Of a stretch of DNA of 64,000 nt, positions 43,807 through 54,507 are shown piece by piece. The position numbers were made by a program, and so were the translations under genes. Source of the DNA: Pseudanabaena sp. Salubria-1 (GTDB lineage Bacteria; Cyanobacteriota; Cyanobacteriia; Pseudanabaenales; Pseudanabaenaceae); assembly GCA_023336205.1 (NCBI GenBank), contig JALQCR010000010.1, positions 1 through 64,000 on the forward strand, given 5' to 3'. The notes under the pieces were generated by a model that saw only the letters and a list, made by a program, of their open reading frames with translations, ran no database searches and had not been told where the DNA came from. Numbering within the stretch: the first letter of the stretch is position 1; the number at the start of each line of letters is the position of its first letter.

Positions 43807-44897
43807 GACCGAAACCCTACGACGACTTCACGATAGAAAAAAGAGCGATCGCTAGCAAGCAATTCCTGACTAAGTGAGCGATCAATCGTAATATGCTCTG
43901 CCATGATTTCCGCTAAATTATGGTCGCCATTGAGCCTCCGCCCAATGATCGCACCGCCCGATTTTAGGCAATGAACTATCTCATTCAGCATTTGGTGGAG
44001 ATTACTTAGAGGCATCCAGTCTGAGATATTAGAAAACTGAATCAGGTCGAATTTTTCTGATGTGGCGAGTTGATGAAGGCAATCAACAAAAGCGCCCTGA
44101 TGTAGTTGCAATCGCTCTGTCCCTAATCTGTGAATATCATTTTGGGCAGATGCTTGGAGATAAAGAGGAACTCCCTCTCCTGAGAGATTTGACGTATAGC
44201 GATCGCCCCAAACTTGGGTTAAGAAATAATTCTCATTAGGGATAAAGCGCTGTAAGGCTTGGGAAAATACATCGGCAAAATGCTCGCCAAAGCTGCGATC
44301 CATTGAGTAGTTGACGGCAGCTTCGCCAAAGAACTCTATGAGGCGATCGCGCTCAAATACCTGCTCAAAAATATCTCGCCATCGAGGATGATTCACAGCA
44401 ATTAACGGTTCTTGTAAAGGTTCTATTCTAATCTGGGAAAACTTTTCAGCAAGTTGCCGAAATAATTGTTCAAAGCGTCCGACTTGATTAACGCCAAACC
44501 CAATCTGTTCGAGTCTTGCATCCCAAAAAGCTTTTGTACTCGTAGGTAAATTTGGGCTTAAGCTGGCGTAGATACTGAGCCGATCGCGATCGCTAATAGA
44601 TTTATCTGCACCAATCAATCGCAATTGCTCATCTAAAGATAAATGCAGTAAGGCTTGGCGGCGTAGTTCGACGAGATGTAGTTGAGCGGGATTAAGATCT
44701 ACCGCTTCGATTTTGGCGATCGCAGGATGTGACAGCAAACTTAAGGCGGTGCAACCACCTGAAGCTACCAAAAGTACCCTTAGCGATTGCTGGCGCTTGG
44801 CTAACTCTTGGATTACGCGCAATTCAATCCGAGGATCTTCGCGCACTTGCGAGAAGGCTATTTCTGAGGTGATTGCCGAACTGGAGTTACAAATCAC
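43803..44897 (-). CDS. DUF3419 (BtaA-like) SAM-dependent aminocarboxypropyl transferase-like protein
   Basis: About 364 residues. SAM-binding start SLRVLLVASGGCTALSLLSHPAIAKIEAVDLNPAQLHLVELRRQAL, then EFFGEAAVNYSMDRSFGEHFADVF and late FDLIQFSNISDWM matches the DUF3419 family, which includes BtaA (moves the 3-amino-3-carboxypropyl group of SAM to diacylglycerol). I chose GTG 44897, with GGAG eight bases upstream; a TTG at 44927 is possible but has no such site. Overlaps the diiron gene by ~11 bp and the GNAT gene by 4 bp. The acceptor is unknown; a betaine-lipid-like or amino-acid-like product is a guess. Confidence 0.8.
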   Translation of the reverse strand: MICNSSSAITSEIAFSQVREDPRIELRVIQELAKRQQSLRVLLVASGGCTALSLLSHPAIAKIEAVDLNPAQLHLVELRRQALLHLSLDEQLRLIGADKSISDRDRLSIYASLSPNLPTSTKAFWDARLEQIGFGVNQVGRFEQLFRQLAEKFSQIRIEPLQEPLIAVNHPRWRDIFEQVFERDRLIEFFGEAAVNYSMDRSFGEHFADVFSQALQRFIPNENYFLTQVWGDRYTSNLSGEGVPLYLQASAQNDIHRLGTERLQLHQGAFVDCLHQLATSEKFDLIQFSNISDWMPLSNLHQMLNEIVHCLKSGGAIIGRRLNGDHNLAEIMAEHITIDRSLSQELLASDRSFFYREVVVGFRS

Positions 44898-45621
44898 GAT
44901 ATAAACTCCAGAAATAATGAGCACCAAGCATTAAACCTTGCAATATTTGCCGACGAGTACGCAGATCATCCCAACCTGCTTCTGCTAATGACAGCAAGTC
45001 TCTCGCATGTTCTGTATCCAGCTTTTCATGGAATGCATAGTGAGATTGACTACCCGCCGCTGTCCAACTTCGTTGATGTAAAGTTCGGGCGATCGCAGAG
45101 CTGATGCCGACATAGAGATGTTCGATCATGCCGAGCATCGCTGCTCCCGATTCTCCTGCCTGCATTAGGCAATAGGTCAAAACCGATTGATTAAATGCTA
45201 GTACTGGCATCGTACATGGTAAATTTAGCTCGCATTCAGTTGCGCCCAAAGCCCGCAGGTATTGCTGAAAAGTATATTGGTGCGATCGCCAGCGATCGCC
45301 ATGACCATGCTCTTCGGAGATATTTGCTAGCAATGGCAAGCGCGTCTCTAGAGTTTCCGTTCGAGCTAACACCGCAGCTAAGGGCTGAGAAAAAGACTCG
45401 ACGGCAAAACGGAATGGAAGTTGGCTACGCCGAAAAGAATCGCGATCGGTTAGGGGATCTGCCATCCAGAGCAAATAGGGATGGTTATTAAAGTCATAAA
45501 CCTTTTCTATCGACAATACTGCGGATTGCAGAGACGGCATCTCGCTCAAATCAGCGAGATCTATGGTTGGATATTGCTGGATTCTCAGATTAGCGATCGG
45601 TTTTGGGATTAAAGTTTGCAT
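44887..45621 (-). CDS. Haem-oxygenase-fold iron-containing (diiron) protein
   Basis: About 244 residues, all helical. Likely metal ligands appear in the order NISEEHGHGDRWRSH (residues ~100-115), GMIEHLYVGIS (~164) and HYAFHEKLDTEHARDLL (~200-215), the E/H pattern of the haem-oxygenase-like diiron oxidase/oxygenase (HDO, Haem_oxygenas_2) superfamily that includes UndA and amine N-oxygenases. Start ATG 45621, with AAGGG 8 bases upstream; a TTG at 45639 would overlap the desaturase stop. It follows the desaturase directly. The chemistry is not predictable from sequence. Confidence 0.8.
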   Translation of the reverse strand: MQTLIPKPIANLRIQQYPTIDLADLSEMPSLQSAVLSIEKVYDFNNHPYLLWMADPLTDRDSFRRSQLPFRFAVESFSQPLAAVLARTETLETRLPLLANISEEHGHGDRWRSHQYTFQQYLRALGATECELNLPCTMPVLAFNQSVLTYCLMQAGESGAAMLGMIEHLYVGISSAIARTLHQRSWTAAGSQSHYAFHEKLDTEHARDLLSLAEAGWDDLRTRRQILQGLMLGAHYFWSLYRDL

Positions 45622-45635
45622 ATTCATTTCCCTTA

Positions 45636-46628
45636 TCAATTAATCACAACACTACCGACGGGCTGATGCTTCAAGCTGGCGGCGATAAAGTCTTGGACAA
45701 AAGAAAAATAAGAAGGAATGTATGGTGCTCCTTGTTGAATGAGATCCGACTTTAGCTCTTGATGAAGGCGCGGTAGATGATACCAAGGTACTGCGGGATA
45801 AAGATGATGCTCTAAATGATAATTTTCATTACACATAAAAAATCTCACCAAAGGAATCGTCAAAATCGTGCGGGTTCCTCGCACTAAATCTGCTTCATGT
45901 TCGAGCAATGTGTGCTGACTCATGCCGCGAATATTTACCATTGTATTAATCCACAGCATTGGAATCAACCAACCATGAATTAAGAATGCTGAAGGAATAG
46001 GCGATCGCAGCACTCCTATAACCAATAATCCAAGAAAGGCTACTTCGATCGCAATCCATACGCGTTCTGATTTATTTCCCTGCCAAAAGCCAAGGATCGG
46101 AATCGCAATAATGTAAACAGGATAACCAATGATCAATCTACCCCAATGCATCAAGAATGTTAGCCAGTTCCATTTGGTGTAGTTCTTGTAATGGTCGGGA
46201 TCTCCTTCTATACCTAAGTGTTTGTGATGCTTGAGATGTAACACTTTGTATGCCGAGAAGTTTTGTCCAACGGGTAATGCACAAAAAATACTTAGCCATC
46301 GATTCCAATGCGAATTACGACTTAGTACTCCATGTACTCCTTCGTGGGTGAACAGGCTAATACCATGTAGAGAGGCTGCTGCTAATAAATACAAAGGCAA
46401 ACAGAGAATGTATACCCAAGGTGTAGCGATCGCCTGTACTAATGCATACAATGCAAATGCTGCTGCTAAGTATAAAGCAATGAAGATCGGCAAGCGTTGA
46501 GGATGCTGATCAAGACTATGTAATTGCTTGAGCAATTCGGGATCTAGCTTTGGCTTTTCTATCTCTTCACGAGTCTTATCCTGCTCAGGGCTAAGATTTT
46601 CCTTGTCTGAGAATTGTTGTGTTTTCAT
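45636..46628 (-). CDS. Membrane fatty-acid desaturase family protein
   Basis: About 330 residues with four membrane spans and the three histidine boxes of the membrane diiron desaturases: HEGVH near residue 98, HLKHHKHLG near 138 and NYHLEHHLYP near 278. The substrate could be a fatty acyl lipid or, as in other members, a carotenoid or amino-acid-derived chain. First gene of a four-gene operon whose members overlap or touch, so it acts with the diiron protein, DUF3419 enzyme and GNAT. Start ATG 46628 chosen; a GTG at 46646 is possible. Confidence 0.88.
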   Translation of the reverse strand: MKTQQFSDKENLSPEQDKTREEIEKPKLDPELLKQLHSLDQHPQRLPIFIALYLAAAFALYALVQAIATPWVYILCLPLYLLAAASLHGISLFTHEGVHGVLSRNSHWNRWLSIFCALPVGQNFSAYKVLHLKHHKHLGIEGDPDHYKNYTKWNWLTFLMHWGRLIIGYPVYIIAIPILGFWQGNKSERVWIAIEVAFLGLLVIGVLRSPIPSAFLIHGWLIPMLWINTMVNIRGMSQHTLLEHEADLVRGTRTILTIPLVRFFMCNENYHLEHHLYPAVPWYHLPRLHQELKSDLIQQGAPYIPSYFSFVQDFIAASLKHQPVGSVVIN

Positions 46629-46785
46629 AGACCGAAGGATTTCCACAAAAAAGGATTAATAAAATGAGTTGCAATTATGAGATCTTATGTTTCACTCCTA
46701 TTTTAATTGTGCGCGATCTAAGTTTACATAGTGGTGACTGTCATCACAGGCGATCGATGATATAAATGCGCTTTGCGCTTAAACC

Positions 46786-46842
46786 CAAACCAAAAAAACA
46801 TAAAAGCGTTGCAAAGCAACGCTTTTATGTTTTTTTGGTTTG
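46786..46842. terminator. 57-bp perfect hairpin between operon start and gap1
   Basis: CAAACCAAAAAAACATAAAA arm with tip GTTGCAAAGCAAC. It lies upstream of the desaturase operon and ~90 bases downstream of the gap1 stop, between genes in the same orientation. It may be a second gap1 terminator or a hairpin repeat. Confidence 0.65.
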
Positions 46843-46889
46843 AGCGGCAATTGCTGTAAATGCGCGATCACCTCCTCCATAAGCTAACC

Positions 46890-46927
46890 AAAAGGCAAGG
46901 GCAATTCATGAATTGCCCTTGCCTTTT
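46890..46927. terminator. Perfect 38-bp palindrome after gap1
   Basis: AAAAGGCAAGGGCAATTCAT and its complement with no loop to speak of, ending 6 bp from the gap1 stop. Its central 20 bases equal the core of the repeat at 24685-24712. Confidence 0.75.
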
Positions 46928-46933
46928 TAGGAT

Positions 46934-47995
<1,062 letters not shown>

Positions 47996-48178
47996 TCATG
48001 CTAACCCAAGTTCTATAGTCTAAAAACTCTAAAAACTTAATATGTCAGGGCTTGAATATATAAATATGGCGATCCCCAGCACTGTTGTCAGGAATATATC
48101 AGCTTTTAGTCTTGAACAAAGAGGAATTTTTAGGTTTAAAGTTGGTGCATCTAAACTTGTTGAATTAGGGTTGCCTCT

Positions 48179-48739
48179 ATGAATTTTTTTTATAATGCTT
48201 ACTTTCTGAAAACCCAACAGCCGATCGCCAAAGTTCAAGAAAAACTTCCACAACCTGAACAGATTCCTAATTCAGATTGGATTGTTTGCGATTTTGGCGA
48301 TAGCTATGTTGATGGGACATTCGAGGAAGATACATATTTGACCCAAGAGCTTTCAGAAGAATTTGGTGAAGTGATTTTCATTGCGATTGATACAAGCAAC
48401 GATCAATTAGATTATGAACATTCCCTAGATGGTGTAATTCTGAGGAAGTTGTCATGGCTTTCCGATGGTTGCGAATCGACTTGGATGTGCGTTGAAGGTG
48501 AGATAGAAGAATGGGAAAGAACTTCGATCTTTTCATTGGATAATTTAAACCGCACCAAGGAAATGATTCGCTACGATCGCCATTTGCAATTATTGCCTAG
48601 CGCTGAGATGGAGATCAAAGAACAAGAGTTACAGAATATTTGGCAGAGCCCTCAATATATACTTAATAGTCAACTGCCATTGGGAGATGCCACTCTAGGT
48701 ATGGTAATTCAGCAACATTTCTTTGATATCACCGAATAA
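48179..48739 (+). CDS. Hypothetical protein
   Basis: 186 residues, acidic and soluble; I do not recognise it. It has Trp- and Glu-rich segments (WIVCDFGDSYVDGTFEEDTYL, STWMCVEGEIEEWERTSIFSL) and no signal peptide or membrane span. ATG start at 48179, with no clear ribosome site. It is followed by a strong convergent-style hairpin at 48738-48792. Possibly a cyanobacterial conserved protein of unknown function. Confidence 0.75.
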   Translation: MNFFYNAYFLKTQQPIAKVQEKLPQPEQIPNSDWIVCDFGDSYVDGTFEEDTYLTQELSEEFGEVIFIAIDTSNDQLDYEHSLDGVILRKLSWLSDGCESTWMCVEGEIEEWERTSIFSLDNLNRTKEMIRYDRHLQLLPSAEMEIKEQELQNIWQSPQYILNSQLPLGDATLGMVIQQHFFDITE

Positions 48740-48792
48740 AACCCAAAGAGTGAGAGGCAGCACTTTACGCCACCTCTCACTCTTTGGGTTTT
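48738..48792. terminator. Hairpin terminator after the hypothetical gene
   Basis: A 20-bp stem (AAAACCCAAAGAGTGAGAGG) with a 15-base loop, overlapping the stop codon region of the gene before it. The next gene is co-directional and starts ~64 bp later. Confidence 0.8.
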
Positions 48793-48855
48793 ATCCAAAA
48801 TCGCGTTAAAGTATTCCTACATCTAAATATTCAGTCTATTAGGATGACAAATTTT

Positions 48856-49608
48856 ATGTCTCGTTTACCTCTTGCCTTGGCAACCGCCTTTGACCGCCGC
48901 AACGCTCTCAAAATTATTAGCGGTCTCCATAACTTCGATCGCAACTCCGTGAAAATGGTCGTGCAAGCAGCCGATCGCGGTGGCGCTACTTTTGTTGACA
49001 TCGCGGCTGATGCTGAGCTAATTGCGATCGCTAAGTCTAATTGCTCTTTGCCTATTTGTGTATCCGCAGTCGAATCTCACAAGTTAGCAGAAGCTGTTGC
49101 TAATGGCGCAGATCTAGTCGAAATCGGTAACTACGATAGCTTCTATGCGCAAGGTCGGATTTTTACCGCCGATGAAATCATTGCTTTGACTTTAGAAACC
49201 AGAGCCTTATTGCCTCATACCGCTATCTCGGTCACAGTCCCACACACATTGCCTCTAGATGAGCAAGTCACCCTCGCCGAGAAACTCGAAGCGATCGGGG
49301 CAGACATCATCCAAACTGAGGGCGGTACAAGCTCGGCTCCAACCCATGCAGGTATTCTTGGTGCGATCGAAAAAGCATCGCCTACCCTTGCTGCTGCCCA
49401 TGCCATCAGCCGCGCTGTATCAATCCCCGTACTTTGCGCTTCTGGATTGAGCAATATCACAGCACCGATGGCGATCGCTTCGGGAGCTTCAGGTGTTGGT
49501 GTTGGTTCCGCTGTTAACCAATTGAATGACGTGGTTTCCATGATTGCGACTGTTCGCGCTCTTAGAGAAGCGATTAATAGCAATGTTGCTAATCAGGCGA
49601 TCGTGTAA
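48856..49608 (+). CDS. ycf23: Ycf23/DUF561 family protein
   Basis: About 250 residues with a TIM-barrel-like pattern: FDRRNALKIISGLHNFDRNSVKMVVQAAD, FVDIAADAELI, GADLVEIGNYDSFY, TEGGTS and IPVLCASGLSNITAPMAIASGASGVGVGSAVN. This is the plastid/cyanobacterial Ycf23 (DUF561) family, whose function is not settled. I placed the start at ATG 48856, which has AGGATG 9 bases upstream; the alternative ATG at 48844 has no spaced ribosome site. Monocistronic. Confidence 0.88.
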   Translation: MSRLPLALATAFDRRNALKIISGLHNFDRNSVKMVVQAADRGGATFVDIAADAELIAIAKSNCSLPICVSAVESHKLAEAVANGADLVEIGNYDSFYAQGRIFTADEIIALTLETRALLPHTAISVTVPHTLPLDEQVTLAEKLEAIGADIIQTEGGTSSAPTHAGILGAIEKASPTLAAAHAISRAVSIPVLCASGLSNITAPMAIASGASGVGVGSAVNQLNDVVSMIATVRALREAINSNVANQAIV

Positions 49609-49656
49609 TTAATGTTTGCTTAATTGCTCGTGAGCTAATCAGCATTAATCAACTAA

Positions 49657-49700
49657 AAGGGGATTACTATGAATTGTCGTAAACTCATAGTAATCCCCTT
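49657..49700. terminator. Hairpin terminator after ycf23
   Basis: 16-bp stem (AAGGGGATTACTATGA) with a 12-base loop, ~50 bp after the stop codon. Confidence 0.7.
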
Positions 49701-49770
49701 ACTCATAAAATCAGGTTGATTGAGTGAAAATATAGCGATCTTATGCTAGATGCTACGATAGTTTTGTTGT

Positions 49771-50016
49771 GTGGCTATTGTAAAAAAATTATGGTTACAA
49801 CTCTCAGTAAGCCTTCATTATTTCTCCATGAGATGTAATCTCAGTTTATTTAAGTTTAGCAATCACTTACAAGATCGAATGGAACTACTTTTAGACAAAA
49901 AGAAAACAGATGAACTTGCACTAGAAGAAATTGCGGAACTAGAAGCAATCGGGGAGTTAGATCGGATATTTACACATATGAATGCGATGCTAATTGCTCA
50001 AAATGCCAATCCCTGA
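49771..50016 (+). CDS. Small hypothetical protein, possibly truncated
   Basis: Up to 81 residues from a GTG. The second half (RMELLLDKKKTDELALEEIAELEAIGELDRIFTHMNAML) resembles the C-terminal tail of small cyanobacterial proteins that look like antitoxin or CopG-type companions, ending with D-K-K-K-x-D-E-L-x-x-x-E-x-x-E-L-x-x-I-x-x-L-D. The first half does not match, so the gene may be an N-terminally damaged remnant; internal ATGs could be the real start. Confidence 0.45.
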   Translation: MAIVKKLWLQLSVSLHYFSMRCNLSLFKFSNHLQDRMELLLDKKKTDELALEEIAELEAIGELDRIFTHMNAMLIAQNANP

Positions 50017-50190
50017 TTCAATTGATCGCTCCTTGATACCCGTCAAGAGTTCGATTTGCTTTCATTCATGAAATAGGTACAAATTTTCTTATTCAATTTA
50101 GCAAAGCTAAAAAATTTCAAAATCAATACAATATTATTGGTTTTTCTCAAGGGACGATCGCTTCAAAACACCATATCCGTTGAAACTACC

Positions 50191-51267
50191 ATGACAGGTT
50201 TACGTGAAATCATCTGTTCTACTCAAGGAGCGATCGATCTCCAAATTAACGGAGCCTTGGGCATTTCCTTTAATGATCTAAACAGCGATCGCGCCGCTAA
50301 GTTACCTGAGATTTGCCAGTTTTTATATCAACAAGGGCTAGACGGATTTTTGCCAACTCTTGTGACTACATCTATTGAGCAAACACATCGATCGCTACTT
50401 GTTCTGGCTAAAGCAATCTCCTATCAAACGCGAAATCCTAATCCTCTCGAAGCCAAAATTTTAGGCGTGCATCTTGAGGGACCATTTCTTCATCCTGACA
50501 AAAGGGGCGCACATCCGCAGCAACATTTATTACCGCTAAATCTCGAAACCTTGCAGCAGGTATTAGGTGATTACACCAAAATTATTAAACTTGTTACCCT
50601 CGCGCCCGAACTCGATCCCACTGGTGAAACTATCACATATCTATGCGATCGCAATATTACTGTTAGCTTGGGACACTCTACGGCTAATGCTGAGCAAACA
50701 AGATTAGCGATCGAGCAAGGCGCAACGATGGTCACTCATGCCTTTAATGCGATGCCAAGTTTGCATCATCGTGATGTCGGTTTATTAGGTGAATCAATTT
50801 TAAGCGATCGGGTTTGGTGCGGATTAATCGCCGATGGAGTTCATGTTTCACCCGAAATGATCAAACTACTATATCGGATGAAAAAACAAATTTTTCTGGT
50901 TAGCGATGCGCTTGCACCCCTTGGCTTGGCTAATGGCACTTATCCTTGGGATGATCGCCAGATTACGATTAAAAATGGCACAGCGCGATTACCCGATGGC
51001 ACGCTCTCAGGCACGACACTGCCCTTAATCAATGCAGTCAATAATCTGATCGAGTGGGGAGTTTGTGAGCCAGAAAATGCTATTAAATTAGCGATCGATT
51101 CTCCACGCTTTGCCATAAATCTAGCGATCGCTCCAGATGCACCTCAGAGGCTAACTTGGTGTAGGTACTCGTTCTCGTCTCCCGGACGAGCCGGTCCTAC
51201 TTCGTTCGTCTGTGAAATTAGTGGAATGCAACGAAAAAATGATCCATATAAAACCCAAAAATGTTGA
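50191..51267 (+). CDS. nagA: N-acetylglucosamine-6-phosphate deacetylase, altered at both ends
   Basis: About 358 residues from ATG 50191. Core features: GAIDLQINGALGISFNDL, HLEGPFLHPDKRGAH (metal Glu region), VSLGHSTANAEQT, VTHAFNAMPSLHHRDVG, and LVSDALAPLGL (catalytic Asp). The enzyme deacetylates GlcNAc-6-P in amino-sugar recycling. The usual N-terminal ~40-50 residues (first part of the beta-sandwich) are missing upstream, and the C-terminus after LTWCRYSFSS reads through a GC-rich hairpin (near 51167-51206) and ends in unrelated sequence. The gene may be partially degraded. Confidence 0.85.
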   Translation: MTGLREIICSTQGAIDLQINGALGISFNDLNSDRAAKLPEICQFLYQQGLDGFLPTLVTTSIEQTHRSLLVLAKAISYQTRNPNPLEAKILGVHLEGPFLHPDKRGAHPQQHLLPLNLETLQQVLGDYTKIIKLVTLAPELDPTGETITYLCDRNITVSLGHSTANAEQTRLAIEQGATMVTHAFNAMPSLHHRDVGLLGESILSDRVWCGLIADGVHVSPEMIKLLYRMKKQIFLVSDALAPLGLANGTYPWDDRQITIKNGTARLPDGTLSGTTLPLINAVNNLIEWGVCEPENAIKLAIDSPRFAINLAIAPDAPQRLTWCRYSFSSPGRAGPTSFVCEISGMQRKNDPYKTQKC

Positions 51268-51297
51268 GGTGGGCTTAGCCCACCTCAACATTTTTGG
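51255..51297. terminator. Perfect hairpin overlapping the nagA stop
   Basis: 20-bp stem (CCAAAAATGTTGAGGTGGGC) with a three-base TTA loop; the present nagA stop codon lies inside the left arm. Confidence 0.8.
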
Positions 51298-51307
51298 TAT
51301 CAATTAT

Positions 51308-51441
51308 GGCTCATCTGGGTTTGAGGGGTAAATGGTACAGTGTCGATACAATTATTGGCGACATGGTAGGGCTGTAACTGTTGCTCCGAGAGGATTCTGA
51401 TTACTATTAGCTGTGCTTATCCCCATGAACCCAGAAGAGCC
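51308..51441 (-). mobile_element. 134-bp MITE, copy B
   Basis: Same element as 24418-24551 in opposite orientation, with essentially one internal difference. TCAATTAT stands on both sides (51300-51307 and 51442-51449), an independent 8-bp target duplication. It is noncoding. Confidence 0.92.
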
Positions 51442-51486
51442 TCAATTATTTTCTGTATGTCCCTTAATTAAATATAGATAAGCACC

Positions 51487-51527
51487 AATTTTTGAGTGGC
51501 GCAGCAAAGCCGCACCACTCAAAAATT
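51487..51527. terminator. Terminator after accD
   Basis: AATTTTTGAGTGG arm with an inner GCAGCAAAGCCGC part, four bases from the accD stop codon. Confidence 0.85.
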
Positions 51528-51530
51528 GCT

Positions 51531-52499
51531 TCATAAGCTTAGCGAACTATCAGACATAGCATGGGTTACAGACTTAGTAGCACCATTAAGATTTTGATTG
51601 GTAGCAATAAACTCTTGATGTTGATGCATTTTTAAAATCATCGCCAAACTTTGTTTCAGCTTTGTTCTTGGCACAACCGCATCTACAAAACCATGATCGA
51701 GCAAATATTCTGATGATTGGAAACCATCAGGAATTTTTTGCTTGAGGGTCTGCTCGATGACTCGCCGCCCAGTAAAACCGATTAAAGCTTTAGGCTCAGC
51801 CAGAATAATATCGCCGAGCATGGCAAAACTCGCAGTCACGCCGCCCGTAGTGGGATTTGTCAAAACAGGGATATACAACAAATTGGCTTGACGATGACGC
51901 TCCAGAGCTGCCGAAGTCTTCGCCATCTGCATTAAGCTCAAAATCCCCTCTTGCATCCGTGCTCCACCCGAAGCACAAAATATCAAGGCAGGAAAGCGTT
52001 TTGCAGTAGCAGCTTCTAGCATACGGGTGATTTTTTCACCCACTACCGATCCCATACTGCCGCCCATAAAGCGAAAATCCATTACTGCCATTGCAGCATC
52101 ACAGCCATCGATCTTGCCAGTTCCAGTGATCACCCCATCACTTAAACCAGTTTTTTGCTTATATTCTTTGATGCGATCTATATAAGGCTTACGATCTTTA
52201 AAACCTAAAGGATCGCAAGAAGTTAAATCTGCATCCATTTCTTGCCATGTACCCGCATCAATCAGCTGAGCTATGCGCTCATAGGCATTCACCTGATTGT
52301 GATGACCACATTCTGGGCAAACCATCAAATTGATTTTTAGATCCTTTACATAGGTTAAAGCGCCACAACTAGAACATTTGTGCCACAAACCATCAGGAAT
52401 TTCGCGTTCTTGAGAATTTTGATTTAGATTAGGAGTCTTGCGGTGATATGCTTCACCTGCACGGGAACGGGTTTCAGCAAACCAATCAAACAGTGACAT
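51531..52499 (-). CDS. accD: Acetyl-CoA carboxylase carboxyltransferase subunit beta
   Basis: Beta subunit of the carboxyltransferase that passes the carboxyl group from biotin to acetyl-CoA, giving malonyl-CoA for fatty acid synthesis. 322 residues: N-terminal zinc ribbon ([15 protein letters not shown]...[10 protein letters not shown], residues ~37-65), then the crotonase-like core with [14 protein letters not shown] near 142, [26 protein letters not shown] near 172 and [12 protein letters not shown] near 240. Full length. Single gene with terminator. Confidence 0.97.
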   Translation of the reverse strand: MSLFDWFAETRSRAGEAYHRKTPNLNQNSQEREIPDGLWHKCSSCGALTYVKDLKINLMVCPECGHHNQVNAYERIAQLIDAGTWQEMDADLTSCDPLGFKDRKPYIDRIKEYKQKTGLSDGVITGTGKIDGCDAAMAVMDFRFMGGSMGSVVGEKITRMLEAATAKRFPALIFCASGGARMQEGILSLMQMAKTSAALERHRQANLLYIPVLTNPTTGGVTASFAMLGDIILAEPKALIGFTGRRVIEQTLKQKIPDGFQSSEYLLDHGFVDAVVPRTKLKQSLAMILKMHQHQEFIATNQNLNGATKSVTHAMSDSSLSL

Positions 52500-52610
52500 A
52501 GCGGCTCACGGTTTACAGAACAAGCTTTAGTTGTCAATATTGACAGACGACAACTGTAGCCAAAAATACAAGTGTAACTTTGTCATCATACAGCGCTTTG
52601 CGATCGCAGT

Positions 52611-52649
52611 AAAACTGAAGGGCGATGTGTTACATCGCCCTTCAGTTTT
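52611..52649. terminator. Hairpin terminator after dnaK
   Basis: AAAACTGAAGGGCGATGT/ACATCGCCCTTCAGTTTT stem with a short GTT centre, just downstream of the dnaK stop on the minus strand. Confidence 0.9.
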
Positions 52650-54507
52650 ATTCTAAGCTGTCGCCTGGTTTTTGTTTCACTCGTTCAACTTGAGAGTATT
52701 TCTCAACTGTTTGAGTTACTTCAAATAGTGATTGCTGTAACGGTTTAATTGCAGTTTGTAAGTCTTCATAGGTGGCTTCTTCAGCTTCATATAAATTCTT
52801 GAGAGCTTCCATGTTTTTTAGCGTAGGTTCGCGCAAACTTGAAGTGATGACCGAAGGTCCATTGTCTCTGAGGATTTCTTCAACTGTGCGAATCAAGTTA
52901 GATGCTTGGTTCCGCATATTCGCTAATTCACGGCGAGCCTCATCTTCTTCAGAATAGACTTCAGCTTCCATCCGCATTCTCTCAATTTCACTAGGGCTCA
53001 ATCCACCCGTATTAGTGATGCTAATACTTTGCTCAACCCCAGTATCAATATCTCGAGCAGACACCTTGAGAATACCGTTAGCATCAATATCAAAGGAAAC
53101 CTCGATCTGTGGAATACCGCGAGGTGCTGGACGAATACCCTCTAGCTCAAATTTGCCGAGGCTCTTATTGTCCTTTACCATCGCCCGTTCACCTTGGAGG
53201 ACATGGATTTCTACAGCCGATTGATTGTCAACGGCGGTGGAGAAAATTTGGGACTTGCTAGTAGGAATTGTGGTGTTGCGTTCTAGGTTTTTAGTAAATA
53301 CACCGCCTTGAGTTTCCAGTCCGATTGAAAGCGGAATTACGTCTAGTAATAAGAGATCCTTAACCTCACCACCTAAGATCCCCGCTTGCACAGCAGCACC
53401 GATCGCTACGGCTTCATCAGGGTTAACTGACTGATCTGGCTTTTTGCCATCAAAAAATTTAGAGATCGCATCCTGCACTGAAGGAATACGAGTAGAGCCA
53501 CCAACCAAAATAATCCGATTGATCTCTTTCGGCAATAATCCCGCATCTTTAAGAGCTTGAGCCGTGGGTTCAAGTGTTGCTTTGACTAAAGATGCAGTAA
53601 TCTCATCAAATTTAGAGCGCGTAAAGTCTAGCTCAATGGTCTTGGGCCCTGTTGCATCAGATGCAATAAATGGCAAGCTAATCAAGGTTGACGGTGCGCT
53701 TGAAAGCTCAATTTTGGCTTTTTCAGCAGCTTCTTTGAGTCGCTGCAAAGCAGTTTTGTCAGCCGCTAAGTCAATTCCTTCTTTTTGTTTAAAGTCAGCA
53801 ACTAGCCAATCTACAATCATCGCGTCAAAGTCATCACCACCAAGGTGATTATTCCCTGATGTTGCCTTAACTTCAAAAATACCATCGCCAAGTTGTAGCA
53901 CGGACACATCAAATGTACCGCCGCCAAGGTCAAACACTAAAACAATCTGATCTTGGTCTTGTTTGTCCAAGCCATAGGCGAGTGCAGCTGCGGTAGGTTC
54001 ATTGACAATCCGCAAAACCTCCATGCCCGAAATCGCCCCAGCATCTTTTGTCGCTTGGCGCTGAGTATCGGTGAAATAGGCAGGAACGGTAATAACCGCT
54101 TGTGTTACTTCTTCACCTAGATAGTTCTCGGCATCTTGCTTAAGTTTTTGCAAGATCATTGCCGAAATTTCTTGAGGAGTGTAGGCGCGATCGCCAATTT
54201 GGACATCTACAGTACTATCTTTACCCTTGACCGCAGTGTAAGGAACGCGGCTGCGTTCCTGTTCAGTTTCATCCCAGCTACGACCAATAAATCGTTTAAT
54301 ACTGTAAACCGTATTTACTGAGTTGGTAACTGATTGGCGCTTAGCAACCTGCCCAACAATGCGCTCGCTGCTGTCTTTGACAAAAGCGACAATACTAGGT
54401 GTAGTTCGCCCTCCCTCTGCACTAGAGATAACAACAGGTTTACCACCCTCTAAAACAGAAACACAACTGTTTGTCGTACCAAGGTCGATCCCAATTACTT
54501 TCGACAT
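52648..54507 (-). CDS. dnaK: Chaperone protein DnaK (Hsp70)
   Basis: 619 residues. Signatures: [18 protein letters not shown] at residue 5, [15 protein letters not shown] near 195, [16 protein letters not shown] near 335; substrate-binding domain ~395-500 and lid helix to the end. The C-terminal tail is short, ending QKPGDSLE, without the EEVD-like or Gly/acidic tail, so it is one of several cyanobacterial DnaK paralogues. It lies 116 bp downstream of grpE, a common heat-shock pair; dnaJ does not follow. No CIRCE element (TTAGCACTC-N9-GAGTGCTAA) was seen in the upstream segment I examined. Confidence 0.96.
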   Translation of the reverse strand: MSKVIGIDLGTTNSCVSVLEGGKPVVISSAEGGRTTPSIVAFVKDSSERIVGQVAKRQSVTNSVNTVYSIKRFIGRSWDETEQERSRVPYTAVKGKDSTVDVQIGDRAYTPQEISAMILQKLKQDAENYLGEEVTQAVITVPAYFTDTQRQATKDAGAISGMEVLRIVNEPTAAALAYGLDKQDQDQIVLVFDLGGGTFDVSVLQLGDGIFEVKATSGNNHLGGDDFDAMIVDWLVADFKQKEGIDLAADKTALQRLKEAAEKAKIELSSAPSTLISLPFIASDATGPKTIELDFTRSKFDEITASLVKATLEPTAQALKDAGLLPKEINRIILVGGSTRIPSVQDAISKFFDGKKPDQSVNPDEAVAIGAAVQAGILGGEVKDLLLLDVIPLSIGLETQGGVFTKNLERNTTIPTSKSQIFSTAVDNQSAVEIHVLQGERAMVKDNKSLGKFELEGIRPAPRGIPQIEVSFDIDANGILKVSARDIDTGVEQSISITNTGGLSPSEIERMRMEAEVYSEEDEARRELANMRNQASNLIRTVEEILRDNGPSVITSSLREPTLKNMEALKNLYEAEEATYEDLQTAIKPLQQSLFEVTQTVEKYSQVERVKQKPGDSLE

